In this document: positions 30,976-39,450 of the stretch, piece by piece | Layout of the letters: every line of letters starts with the position of its first letter | Position numbering within the stretch: the first letter of the stretch is position 1 | Origin: Chloroflexota bacterium | GTDB lineage: Bacteria; Chloroflexota; Dehalococcoidia; JACQUA01 | Assembly (NCBI GenBank): GCA_016210565.1 | Contig: JACQUA010000113.1 | Location: forward strand, 1 to 41,993 | Direction: 5' to 3' | DNA length: 41,993 bases | Translations under genes and position numbers: made by a program | Notes under the pieces: generated by a model | What the model saw: the letters and a program-made list of their open reading frames with translations, nothing else | Database searches by the model: none | Told to the model about the DNA's origin: nothing

Positions 30976-33075
30976 CTATCTCAGCTTCAGCACCAGGTTC
31001 CGGTGGCGGTCCACGGTCATCTGCTGGCCGGGATGGATCACCGCGGTGGTATCCGGGGCTTCCACGATGGCCGGGCCGTCGACCACGTTGCCGGTTTTCA
31101 GCCTATCGTACTCGTACACCTCGCTGAGCACAAACCCGCGGCTTTCTTTGAAATACACGGGCCGCTTGCCTTTCAAGGCCGCCGACGGGTCCGGGCCGGC
31201 CAGTTCCACCGGTGGCGGGGCCAACTCCGGCCCTTTGACCACACCCATCACCCGGAAAGTGGTCGCTTCCACGCCGGCTTCTTTGAACGCCGTTCCTTTG
31301 CCGTACTTCTTTTCATAGATGCTGTCGAAAGTCCGGACCATGGCGTTGGTATCCCGCCCCAGGATTTCTTTTTTCTCCACCGGACAGTACAGGGCATGCA
31401 CCTGGCCCTTGTAACGCATTTCCAGGAAATACCTCAGGCTGATCTTTCTGCTTTCGGCCCCGTGTCCTTTGAATTTCTCAACGACTTTTTCCTCCAGGGC
31501 CTCGAAGATTTCCGCGATGCGCGGATTTTGGGAAGGCATGGTCATTGGCTCGGACAGGTCCTCGATGTAGACCGTATCCGAAATGGCGATGCCGTAGGCG
31601 GAAAAGACCGCCGCCTTCTCCGGGACGATGGCCAGGGGTACACCGACATCCCGGGCATAGGCGCCGAAGTGTCCCGGCCCGGCGCCGCCAAAGCTGAACA
31701 GGATAAAATTGCGAGGGTCGTAGCCGCGGCCGATGGTCATTTTCCGGACCAGGTCGGCCATGTGGGCGTCGACGATTTCCACAATGCCGGCCGCCGCCTC
31801 GACCACGCCCATCTTTAACGGCCGGGCAATCTTCTCTTCCATCGCTGCCAGGGCTCTTTCCTTGTTCAGGCGCATGCGGCCGCCCCAGAAGTAGTCCGGA
31901 TCGAGGCGGCCCAGGACCAGGTCGGCGTCGGTCACCGCCGGTTCGACCCCGCCCCGGTCGTAACAGACCGGGCCGGGCTCGCTGCCCGCGCTCTGGGGGC
32001 CGACCTTCAACATCCCGGTGCCCTTTTCGATCCAGGCGATGCTGCCCCCGCCGGCGCCTATGGAGACCACATCAACCATGGGGACCAGGAGATGGTACTT
32101 GCTGATCACCGGCGCGCCGGCCAGCACCGGTTCGCCGTTGACGATGAGTCCAACATCGAAGCTGGTGCCGCCCACATCGCTGGTGACGATGTTCTTGTAG
32201 CCCAGGGCTTCGCCCAGCGCCAGGGCGCCCATGGCGCCGCCGGCCGGCCCTGAGCCGATGGCGAAGACCGGCTTCTGGACCGTTTCGGCGACCGACATCA
32301 GTCCTCCGGCGCAGCTCATGACATTGAGGGAGCCATCGAAGCCGTTTTCGGCCAGCCGGGCGTTGAGCTTCAGCAGGTACTTCTCGGTCAACTGGCCGAT
32401 GTAGGCGTTCATCACCGTGGTGGCGGTGCGCTCGTACTCCTTCAGCACCGGCGACAACTCACTCGAGATGGTGACGGGCAGACCGGGAAAGGCATCGCTG
32501 ATGATATTCTTCGCCGCTCTCTCGTGGTCGGGATTGATGAAAGACCACAGGAAACAGACGGCCAGGGCTTCAACCCCTTCGTCCAGCAGGTACTTCGCGG
32601 CCTGGCGCACCCCGGCGGTATCCAGCGATACGACGACCCGGCCGTTCCGGTCCATCCGCTCGGTGACGCCAATAGTCAGGGAGCGGGGGACGATAGGCGG
32701 GTTGGCTTTTTCCAGCATGGCCACGTTGATGATCTCATCCTCGGTCAGGCCGGCCACTTTCTGGTGCACCCGGCCGATAGCCAGGGCGTCCTCGTGCCCT
32801 TTGGTGGTGATAAGGCCGACTTTCGCTCCCTGCCGGGTCAGGATGGCGTTGGTGGAAATGGTGGTGCCGTGCCCGAAGACCGAGGCGCGGGACAGCAGCT
32901 CCCGGCCGGTCATATTGAGAGCGGCCGCGGCGTTGCCGGCCGCCTCGACCACGCCCAGGGAGGGGTCTTTGGGGGTGGACAGGGCCTTGCCGCGCACGGT
33001 CCGGCCCCTTTCCCCGATGACCACGCAGTCGGAGAAAGTCCCGCCGCTGTCAACGGCGACGATATACGGTTTCAT
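30976..33075 (-). CDS. HyuA (hydantoinase A/acetone carboxylase beta-type) subunit
   Basis: 699 residues, the usual length of the family. The N-terminal VDSGGTFSDCVV (8-19) and GHGTTISTNAIL are the actin-fold ATP-binding elements of hydantoinase A/oxoprolinase proteins. SDVGGTSFDVGLI and ISIGAGGGSIAW-like text mark the central ATPase region, and the C-terminal part resembles the acetone-carboxylase beta extension. It works with the HyuB-type protein downstream (28583): ATP-driven phosphorylation of a carbonyl or amide substrate, then carboxylation or ring opening. The AcxC-like domain on the partner favours carboxylation. The ATG at 33075 has only a weak AGAGAA site. Confidence 0.9.
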   Translation of the reverse strand: MKPYIVAVDSGGTFSDCVVIGERGRTVRGKALSTPKDPSLGVVEAAGNAAAALNMTGRELLSRASVFGHGTTISTNAILTRQGAKVGLITTKGHEDALAIGRVHQKVAGLTEDEIINVAMLEKANPPIVPRSLTIGVTERMDRNGRVVVSLDTAGVRQAAKYLLDEGVEALAVCFLWSFINPDHERAAKNIISDAFPGLPVTISSELSPVLKEYERTATTVMNAYIGQLTEKYLLKLNARLAENGFDGSLNVMSCAGGLMSVAETVQKPVFAIGSGPAGGAMGALALGEALGYKNIVTSDVGGTSFDVGLIVNGEPVLAGAPVISKYHLLVPMVDVVSIGAGGGSIAWIEKGTGMLKVGPQSAGSEPGPVCYDRGGVEPAVTDADLVLGRLDPDYFWGGRMRLNKERALAAMEEKIARPLKMGVVEAAAGIVEIVDAHMADLVRKMTIGRGYDPRNFILFSFGGAGPGHFGAYARDVGVPLAIVPEKAAVFSAYGIAISDTVYIEDLSEPMTMPSQNPRIAEIFEALEEKVVEKFKGHGAESRKISLRYFLEMRYKGQVHALYCPVEKKEILGRDTNAMVRTFDSIYEKKYGKGTAFKEAGVEATTFRVMGVVKGPELAPPPVELAGPDPSAALKGKRPVYFKESRGFVLSEVYEYDRLKTGNVVDGPAIVEAPDTTAVIHPGQQMTVDRHRNLVLKLR

Positions 33076-33114
33076 CGATTCTCTGCATGAGACAGGCCTT
33101 CAGAGGGCAGGTGG

Positions 33115-33134
33115 CACAGGCGTCTCTGCCTGTG
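33115..33134. repeat. REP-like palindrome copy
   Basis: CACAGGCGTCTCTGCCTGTG preceded by GGTGG, between HyuA and the transposase gene. Confidence 0.8.
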
Positions 33135-33183
33135 GGGGCGCAGAGAACCAAGCAGCACCCCGACTGGTCGGGGCCTGTGGGGG

Positions 33184-33723
33184 TTATTCTGCACTCACAA
33201 AGTATAACCATTTGTAATCCTCCGGTCTTTCCACCAGCCCCGCTTTCACCGGGTTCGACACCACATAGTTAAGTTTCTCCATCCAGTCGTTGTCACTCCT
33301 GATGATCCGGTCAAGGTTCTCGTCCAGCCAAACGGCGCCCATCCACCCGGTAACCCTTTGTATCCTGTTGGCCGAATAGCTCTTGATGCTGTGCATGATT
33401 TCGGCCAGGCTGTAGAAAGAGCCGGGAGATTCCTCCAACGGCCTCAGAATGAGATGCACGTGGTCTTCCATGACCACGCAAGCATCGAGATGGTACTTCT
33501 TGTCTGCATGAAACATCACACTGTTCAGGGCTAATGTCCGGGCCTCGTCGGAAAGTGTGAATTCTTTGGCGGTTCTGAAGGTTATCAAATAAGAGCTTCC
33601 CGGCTGCTCCCAATGGGGCAGGTTTCTCCTGTATATCCTGAATTCTTTGGCCGGCTGGAATCCGGCCCGAGGGACGTGTCCTTTGTTAGAACCTTCGATT
33701 CCCACGCGATTGCCCGGTTTCAT
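33184..33723 (-). CDS. REP-associated tyrosine transposase (RAYT, Y1/HUH type)
   Basis: 179 residues from the ATG at 33723; the frame extends further upstream but only by translating a REP palindrome. The HUH motif is in VVMEDHVHLIL, the catalytic Tyr in IMHSIKSYSANRI, and NPVKAGLVERPEDYKW closes the protein, all typical of TnpA_REP proteins. Known RAYTs cut and rejoin single-stranded REP hairpins. REP-like palindromes lie just outside both ends of the gene (33115 and 33777), and many copies are scattered nearby, so this is the best candidate for their mover. It separates HyuA from UbiD 5. Confidence 0.9.
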   Translation of the reverse strand: MKPGNRVGIEGSNKGHVPRAGFQPAKEFRIYRRNLPHWEQPGSSYLITFRTAKEFTLSDEARTLALNSVMFHADKKYHLDACVVMEDHVHLILRPLEESPGSFYSLAEIMHSIKSYSANRIQRVTGWMGAVWLDENLDRIIRSDNDWMEKLNYVVSNPVKAGLVERPEDYKWLYFVSAE

Positions 33724-33776
33724 AGAGGCGAACCAGGAGGCGGTGATATTCCCGATGGCCCTTGTCCCGCCGCCCC

Positions 33777-33796
33777 CACAGGCAGGGACGCCTGTG
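33777..33796. repeat. REP-like palindrome copy, upstream of the RAYT gene
   Basis: CACAGGCAGGGACGCCTGTG followed by CCACC. Together with the 33115 copy it brackets the transposase in inverted orientation. Confidence 0.85.
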
Positions 33797-33837
33797 CCAC
33801 CCCCACTGGTTTTGTCATTCGCCATTCCTGCAGCCTG

Positions 33838-35361
33838 TCACCCTTTCCTGGCCATCAATTTAGCATAGTCGCTCTGCTGCGCCTTGATGCGGCTGATGTC
33901 TTTTTCGGAGACCCATTTCTTCAGGTCGACTTTGTCCACCGGATGCTTCGAGCGTTCGAAGTTCCACTTGTTCTCAAAGGGGACGGTGGCGTCGAAGGCC
34001 ATGCCGCCCTCGAAGCTGTACTGGACATTCCCCTGGGCCATCTCGATCCGCTCCATGGGCATCAGGACCTGCCCCATGCCGCCCCCGGCCCCGACAATCA
34101 TGTCTCGCCTGGGATTTACCCGCGTGGTGATGGCCCACAGCACGTCATCGGCGCTGTAAATATCGATGTCCTCATCTACGGCCACGGCCATTCTCAGGCC
34201 GATGGCATTGGCCTGCGCCGCCGAAAGAATCTGCCTCTGGTAGCCTTCGTCGGCCCTGCTCCGTTTCCGGACCTGGAAGACGATGTTGCCGCCCCAGCCG
34301 GCCACCCCCTCGATGATATTGACGTCAGTCACCAACCCGGGACGTATCCGGTCGGCGATCTCCCAGAAGCAAGCCTCGCGGAAAGCGGACCCGACCATGT
34401 CGCCTTCGAAGGAGTTGGCCTGGGGCGTGAAGAAGATGGGCCGGTCCTTGCGGTGGGTGATGGCGGTGCACTTGAACAGCAGGAGGCGGTAGGCCCGGCC
34501 CAGATATCCGGTCCATTCGGGGAAGACCGGCGCCACGCCCTCCTTGCCCAATTTTTCCGCCTCGTCCGATTCCCATGCCTTCTGCTTGGTATCGATATAG
34601 CCCTCCAGCACCCATTCGGACTCAGCCAGGGCATAGGTGTCCTGGGTCCTGGCTTTGACGATTTCCACGGGCTTGCCCTGAAGTCGGCCGGCAAAGCCGA
34701 GCTCGTCGCCCCCGACGGGTACCAGGGGATGGAGGAAACCGGCCCCGGCGATCATCATGCAGGCCGGCGGAGTGCCTATGTTCAAGGTCACCGGTATCTG
34801 TTCGCCGCGGTGCAGCAGGTGGGCCGCTGACTCCAGGTGGCTGCCGGCGCCGATGGCCAGGCTGCAAGCGGCCGGCCAGCGAAAATTGAGCCGGTTGAAA
34901 GAAAGGTGCGTGCCGCCGCCGTGCCACTTGCCGCTCAGGAACGTGTTATTGCCGCCGATGATCCGGGCGCCGTCCCTTTCGGTATACTTGGTGATAGGAA
35001 GATAGCCCATGACGTCGATGTCTTTGGTGATGACCACCTCCTGGCTGGGCGCGTCCTTGACTACCTTCGGCGGCAGAGGGTGCGCCAGGGCTTCGCGGCA
35101 GGCCAGCCGCAGTTCCGTGACGTTGCTAAAGCCGAAAATCTTCGGCGGCCGGTCTTTCCGGGAGAAGATGTTCCCCACGTCCCGGGCGTGGGGATAGCCC
35201 CTGATCTTGTTGAACAGGATGGTCGGGCCGTTCTCCAGGACCTTTTGCACCCCGGAGATTTCGTAGATCGGGTCTATGACTTCGTTGATTTCCAGCAGTT
35301 CCCCTTCCTTCTTCAGGAAGTCCAGCGTTCCCCTCAAACTGGTGATGTCCTTTTTCGCCAT
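33838..35361 (-). CDS. UbiD-family decarboxylase 5, gallate-decarboxylase-like branch
   Basis: 507 residues from the ATG at 35361, with AAGGAGA upstream. It is clearly UbiD fold but of another branch than the other four: RDVGNIFSRKDR near the start, EGYI and FPEWTGY near 282, VAVDEDIDIYSADDVLWAIT, and an end (FDATVPFENKWNFERSKHP) that resembles, from memory, the hydroxyaryl decarboxylases such as gallate decarboxylase LpdC. The family motif EGPFGE is replaced by APVFPE, so the first Glu of the canonical pair is absent; the catalytic Arg is probably the one in FNRLNF. Decarboxylation of hydroxylated aromatic acids is a reasonable guess. Confidence 0.85.
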   Translation of the reverse strand: MAKKDITSLRGTLDFLKKEGELLEINEVIDPIYEISGVQKVLENGPTILFNKIRGYPHARDVGNIFSRKDRPPKIFGFSNVTELRLACREALAHPLPPKVVKDAPSQEVVITKDIDVMGYLPITKYTERDGARIIGGNNTFLSGKWHGGGTHLSFNRLNFRWPAACSLAIGAGSHLESAAHLLHRGEQIPVTLNIGTPPACMMIAGAGFLHPLVPVGGDELGFAGRLQGKPVEIVKARTQDTYALAESEWVLEGYIDTKQKAWESDEAEKLGKEGVAPVFPEWTGYLGRAYRLLLFKCTAITHRKDRPIFFTPQANSFEGDMVGSAFREACFWEIADRIRPGLVTDVNIIEGVAGWGGNIVFQVRKRSRADEGYQRQILSAAQANAIGLRMAVAVDEDIDIYSADDVLWAITTRVNPRRDMIVGAGGGMGQVLMPMERIEMAQGNVQYSFEGGMAFDATVPFENKWNFERSKHPVDKVDLKKWVSEKDISRIKAQQSDYAKLMARKG

Positions 35362-35828
35362 TGATTCTCCTTCTACTGCCTAGTGAATTGAACCACGAAT
35401 CGACACGAATTGCTCAGAAAATGTCACCCTGAGCGGAGTCGAAGGGTCTTTCGTCCCCCCCAACCCGAAAGAACTTGTCCTGAGCGGAGCGAAGGGATTC
35501 CTCGACTGCGGCTCGCTTGCGCTTGTCTTCGCTCAGAGTTTGTGAATTTATTGAAAACCCAGATATGAGCGAGACAACTCGCTAGATAGGGACTAACCAA
35601 TTTCTTCACAAGCTCTCAGAATGACGTTTTCATCCTTCATGGCGCCCCCTGGCAAGGGGGCATGGGTGATTAATACCAAATACTCGGCAAGTGACTGTGG
35701 ATGCAAGCGGCAAACATCGCATTATGAAACGATAGCATTCTAACGTTCGAGTCCATTCGTGTCTATTCGTGTCTATTCGTGTTCATTCGTGGTTTGAAAT
35801 ATTCGAATCTTGGAATTTCGGATCCCCC
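35362..35828. other. Gene-free repeat-rich stretch
   Basis: Holds pieces of several dispersed repeats: a GTCACCCTGAGCGGAGTCGA element (35420), a related CTGAGCGGAGCGAAGGGA (35479), a small CCCCCTGGCAAGGGGG hairpin (35644) and a TATTCGTGTCTATTCGTGT simple repeat (35757-35795). A minus-strand frame starting MKKLVSPYLASCLAH at 35609 may be a gene relic, but no intact gene is seen. Confidence 0.6.
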
Positions 35829-36122
35829 CTACCCCCCGCCGAGCAATTCGAACCAGCGGAACAACTGCACCTCGTCGCCTTCCGAAAGCGGCGTTTGCAG
35901 CTTTTGCGGGAGGAACTGATAGGCCGAGCCATTCAGCAGCACGGTGTACCCTTCGGAATCGACATCTCCGGTTTCCGGGTTGAACAGCCGGCCTCCGTTC
36001 TCATAGTCCCGGGAAACACGTTCCAGGACGGTCTTCAGGGTCGGATTCGCCAGGTCCAGCTCCACAGTGTCCGTCTTCTCCTGCGCGCCGCCGGAGCGGC
36101 TAATCTTGACTCTTACTTTCAT
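35829..36122 (-). CDS. MoaD/ThiS-like ubiquitin-fold sulfur carrier
   Basis: 97 residues from the ATG at 36122. It reads as a beta-grasp protein: MKVRVKISRSGGAQEKTDTV, then a middle helix (LKTVLERVSRDYENGG), YTVLLNGSAYQFL, the typical LSEGDEVQLF and a C-terminal LLGGG. MoaD and ThiS proteins carry sulfur as a thiocarboxylate on the terminal Gly-Gly; here three Gly end the chain, so the last one may be trimmed or used directly. With molybdenum hydroxylase subunits and an AOR nearby, sulfur donation to the tungsten/molybdenum pterin cofactor is the likely role. Confidence 0.8.
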   Translation of the reverse strand: MKVRVKISRSGGAQEKTDTVELDLANPTLKTVLERVSRDYENGGRLFNPETGDVDSEGYTVLLNGSAYQFLPQKLQTPLSEGDEVQLFRWFELLGGG

Positions 36123-36276
36123 CCTGGATTTGGCCTGGCGCGATTGATGGAACCACGAATGAACACTAATAAACACGAATCATTTGATGGGTAACTTCTC
36201 GCGGTTTGATTGGAGCCTATCAGCGTTTATCCTGTTCCAGGCATGGCCTGTGTTCATGCTTCACCATTCTCTACTC

Positions 36277-36343
36277 CCACAAAGGCACAGAGACACAAAG
36301 TTCGTTTCCCTTCTCTCTTTGTGCCTTTGTGCCTTTGCGTGAT
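36277..36343. repeat. CACAAAGGCAC inverted repeat
   Basis: CACAAAGGCACAGAGACACA on the left pairs with TTTGTGCCTTTGTGCCTTTG on the right, forming an imperfect hairpin between the Uma2 and MoaD-like genes; it could end transcription from Uma2. Confidence 0.7.
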
Positions 36344-36366
36344 CCAGAAAGAGCGATTCCAAGCGG

Positions 36367-36918
36367 CTAATCAAAAACGTCGTCGACTTTGAGGCGGAGG
36401 CCAGGGAGGACTTCAGAGACCAGGATGTTCCCCTTCTTGTAGCTACCGATGGTCTCCAGGCCGCCTTTCTCGAGTCTCGCCACTTCAACGGTCTCCTGTT
36501 CGGGGTCCACGAGCCACATTTCCCTGACGCCGTGCCGGGCATAGATCGCTCTCTTGATGGCGCGGTCTCTGGTAGCGGTCGCCGGGGAGAGTATCTCTAC
36601 CACGAGGTCGGGTGCGCCGTGTACGTTTTCTCTGGTAATTACGCTGAGCCTGTCCCGGGAGATATACATGGTGTCGGGCTGAAGGACGTTTGTTTCTCCA
36701 AAGACCACATCGAACGGCGCGGGGTAGACCCTGCCCAGCTTGTTATCCCTGACAAACGTGCTCAGGATCCGGATGAGGTTGCCTGAAATAGACTGGTGTC
36801 GTTCGTTGGGCGAAGGGACCACTACCAGCTCTCCTTCCAGAAGTTCGTAGCGTTCGGTCTCGCTCTCCGGCAGGTTCTTATAGTCCTCGTAGGTGAACTT
36901 GATATCGGACCTTACCAT
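36367..36918 (-). CDS. Uma2 family endonuclease-like protein (DUF820)
   Basis: 183 residues. FTYEDYKNLPESETERYELL, then EGELVVVPSPNERHQ, PDTMYISRDR and GAPDLVVEILSPATATRDRA with the PD...VEILSP...R...K pattern are the hallmarks of Uma2/DUF820 proteins, which have a PD-(D/E)XK fold. VREMWLVDPEQETVEV follows. These proteins are abundant in cyanobacteria and Chloroflexota, and their substrate is unknown. The ATG at 36918 lacks a strong ribosome site. It has no evident tie to the catabolic genes around it. Confidence 0.9.
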   Translation of the reverse strand: MVRSDIKFTYEDYKNLPESETERYELLEGELVVVPSPNERHQSISGNLIRILSTFVRDNKLGRVYPAPFDVVFGETNVLQPDTMYISRDRLSVITRENVHGAPDLVVEILSPATATRDRAIKRAIYARHGVREMWLVDPEQETVEVARLEKGGLETIGSYKKGNILVSEVLPGLRLKVDDVFD

Positions 36919-36994
36919 AGACTAATCTCCCCGAGTCGATGGTCTCATTATAGGGTCACAAGATTGAAGATTCAAGGTTCAAGATCATGGTTGC

Positions 36995-37040
36995 GTAGGG
37001 TGGGTTAAGCGCCCCGATTCTATCGGGACGCGAACCCACC
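36995..37040. repeat. GTGGGTTCG...TTAACCCAC hairpin repeat, inverted
   Basis: GTAGGGTGGGTTAAGCGCCC on the left and CGGGACGCGAACCCACC on the right; a reverse copy of the 20803 element. It pairs up with the next copy at 37084 in opposite orientation. Confidence 0.85.
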
Positions 37041-37083
37041 ACTTTCGGTTGTAGTTCGTACCCTGTTCTTCCGCTTTCGGTCT

Positions 37084-37142
37084 GGTGGGTTTGCACAGCC
37101 GCCCGGCATCCCCGGTGCCCCGCTGTGCTTAACCCACCCTAC
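37084..37142. repeat. GTGGGTTCG...TTAACCCAC hairpin repeat
   Basis: GGTGGGTT at the left and CTTAACCCACCCTAC at the right, six bases from the stop codon of XDH subunit 2. Confidence 0.8.
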
Positions 37143-37147
37143 ATAAC

Positions 37148-39433
37148 TTAATCCCCCTTTTGCAAAGGGGGAGAGGGTTTGAGCTTCAAAAACAGTTTTT
37201 CCGCGGTGATGGGCAGGTCCTTCAGCCAGACGCCGGTGGCATCCATCACGGCGTTGGCGATGGCCCCGCACACCGCCGGACCGCAGGTGACTCCCGCCTC
37301 CTTGGCCCCGTACGGGCCCTCCGGGTCGGCCGTGGGAACGATGACCGACTTGATGTCGCCGAAATCAGAGGCGCCGGGGATCTTGTAATCGCGGAAAGAA
37401 GATGTCAGGAGTTTGCCGGTCTTCTTGTCCAGGATATGATTTTCGTAGAGCGTCTCCCCCAGGGCCATCAGGGATATGCCTTCCATCTGACCTTCCACCG
37501 CCATGGGGTTGATGGGAACGCCGCAATCGCTGGCGATGACCAGGTTGACCACGTTCACCTCGCCGGTCTCGGGGTCCACCTCGACCTCGGCCACCACGGT
37601 CCCGCCGGTATAGGCCCCGGTCTGCTGCCCCTGGACGCGCCCGGTGAGCATATCCGTGTCGTCGACCTTCAAAGTGTACGAACCCCGGCCGATAACCGGC
37701 GCGTTCTTCATGAAGGACATCCGCACCACGTCTTCCACCGGAATCCTTTTCTGGCTGCCAGTCACGCTGTACACCTGGCCCCGCCGCACCGCCAGCCCCT
37801 CGGGGGCCACATTGAGCATGGAGGCGGCGACGTTCAGCAATTGCTTTTTGGCGTCGGCGGCCGCCAGGCGCACCGCGTTGCCGGAAACAAAGACCGCCGT
37901 CATGGTATAGCTGCCGGGGTCCTGGGGGGTGTTCTCCGAATCGGCGCAGATAAGCTTGACCTGCTCCATGGGCAGACCAAGCTCCTCCGCGGCTATCTGC
38001 ACCAGCATGCTCTCGTTGCCCTGCCCGTTGTCCACGTTGCCGCTGTTCACCGTGGCGCTGCCGTCCTCGTTGAACTTGATGATGGCCGAAGAGCCTCCCC
38101 GGAAGCCGAGGTTGAAGCCGCACATGCAGGCGGCGCAGCCCATGCCGATGCCCCGGAATGTGCCGGGCTTGCCCCGCTTTTCCCGCCACTTCGCCGCCCT
38201 GCCGGCTTCCTCGATGGTTTCAGCCAGGGCATAGCTGGTGACTTTCGACTGGCTGGGCAGAGTTTCGCCCGGCCGCACAGCGTTCTTCAATCGAAGCTCC
38301 ACCGGGTCCAGCCCCAGCTCTCTGGCAATGACGTCCATCTGGGTATCTTCGGCGAAGTGGAGCTGGCTGGGATGGGTGCGCATCATGGAGGCCGGCGTCT
38401 TGTTGGTGTAGACCCGGAGACCCTCGTATCTCAGATGGGGCGTCCGGTAGACCACCTCCTCGAGCTGCCAGGGGACGTGGGTCGCCATCGGGCCGGAACT
38501 CATGTAGGCGCCGCCATCGAGTATGCCCCGGATGTCCCGGGCCATGATCGTCCCGTCTTTCTTGACGCCGGTCTTGAGCCAGATGATCATCGAATGCTTC
38601 TGCCGGGTGGCGAACATGGTCTCTTCGCGCGAGTAAACGATTTTCACCGGCTTACCGGTCTTCATAGAAAGGAGGCCGGCGCAGAACTCCGCCGGGAAGG
38701 TGTCCGACCGTCCGCCGAAGGCCCCGCCGATGGCAATGTGGTGGACATGGATGCTGCTCAGGGGGAGGCCCAGAGCATTGGACAACGCCCGGCGGCGGGT
38801 GAAGGGGGACTGGTTGGGCATCCAGACGTTCAGCTTGCCCCAGGAATCGAAACTGGCCACCGCGGCGTAAGGCTCCATCTGGCAGTGGCTCACCTTGGGG
38901 GTGCTGAACCGGTCTTCCCTGACATAGTCCGATTGGGCGAAGCCTTCCTCCACGTTGCCGAAATGGACCAGCGCCCGGAAAGCGTTGCCCGGCATATGGT
39001 CGTGAATCAGCGGCGCCCCCGGCTTTACTGCCTCTTCGGGAGAGAAGACCGCCGGAAGGACCTCGTATTCGACCTCTATCAGGGACAGGGCCTCCTCCGC
39101 CGTGTCCTCATCGACGGCCGCCACCGCCGCCACCTCCTCGCCGGCGTAGCGCACCCTGTCCAGGGGCAGGAAATACTGGTCCCGGGTCTGGCGGAAGACG
39201 CCAAACCGGAAGCCGGTCGTGTCCCTGCCGGTAATGACGGCTTTGACGCCGGGCAGGCGCTCGGCGCGGCTTTTGTCGATGTTCAGGATGCGGGCGTGGG
39301 GATGGGGGCTGCGGAGTATCTTACCCTGCAGCATACCGGGTAAATTCAGGTCGCCCGTGTACTTTGCCAGTCCCGCGGCCTTGTCCCAGGAATCCGTGCG
39401 GGGCACGCGCTTGCCTATAAGTTCATAGTCCAA
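37148..39433 (-). CDS. Xanthine-dehydrogenase-family molybdopterin-binding subunit 2, catalytic Glu replaced
   Basis: 761 residues from a TTG at 39433, chosen for AGGAG seven bases upstream. It aligns with XDH subunit 1 over the whole length: LRSPHPHARILNID, the cofactor-binding IGGAFGGRSD (236-243), NVDNGQGNESMLVQ and SFRDYKIPGASD. At the C-terminal active site, where the family has GAKxxGE with the catalytic Glu, this protein has GAKEAGV, so residue 715 is Val. Either the substrate reaction differs or the protein is catalytically altered. As with subunit 1, no FeS or FAD subunit gene adjoins it. Confidence 0.9.
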   Translation of the reverse strand: MDYELIGKRVPRTDSWDKAAGLAKYTGDLNLPGMLQGKILRSPHPHARILNIDKSRAERLPGVKAVITGRDTTGFRFGVFRQTRDQYFLPLDRVRYAGEEVAAVAAVDEDTAEEALSLIEVEYEVLPAVFSPEEAVKPGAPLIHDHMPGNAFRALVHFGNVEEGFAQSDYVREDRFSTPKVSHCQMEPYAAVASFDSWGKLNVWMPNQSPFTRRRALSNALGLPLSSIHVHHIAIGGAFGGRSDTFPAEFCAGLLSMKTGKPVKIVYSREETMFATRQKHSMIIWLKTGVKKDGTIMARDIRGILDGGAYMSSGPMATHVPWQLEEVVYRTPHLRYEGLRVYTNKTPASMMRTHPSQLHFAEDTQMDVIARELGLDPVELRLKNAVRPGETLPSQSKVTSYALAETIEEAGRAAKWREKRGKPGTFRGIGMGCAACMCGFNLGFRGGSSAIIKFNEDGSATVNSGNVDNGQGNESMLVQIAAEELGLPMEQVKLICADSENTPQDPGSYTMTAVFVSGNAVRLAAADAKKQLLNVAASMLNVAPEGLAVRRGQVYSVTGSQKRIPVEDVVRMSFMKNAPVIGRGSYTLKVDDTDMLTGRVQGQQTGAYTGGTVVAEVEVDPETGEVNVVNLVIASDCGVPINPMAVEGQMEGISLMALGETLYENHILDKKTGKLLTSSFRDYKIPGASDFGDIKSVIVPTADPEGPYGAKEAGVTCGPAVCGAIANAVMDATGVWLKDLPITAEKLFLKLKPSPPLQKGD

Positions 39434-39450
39434 TGGTCGGCTCCTAAACT

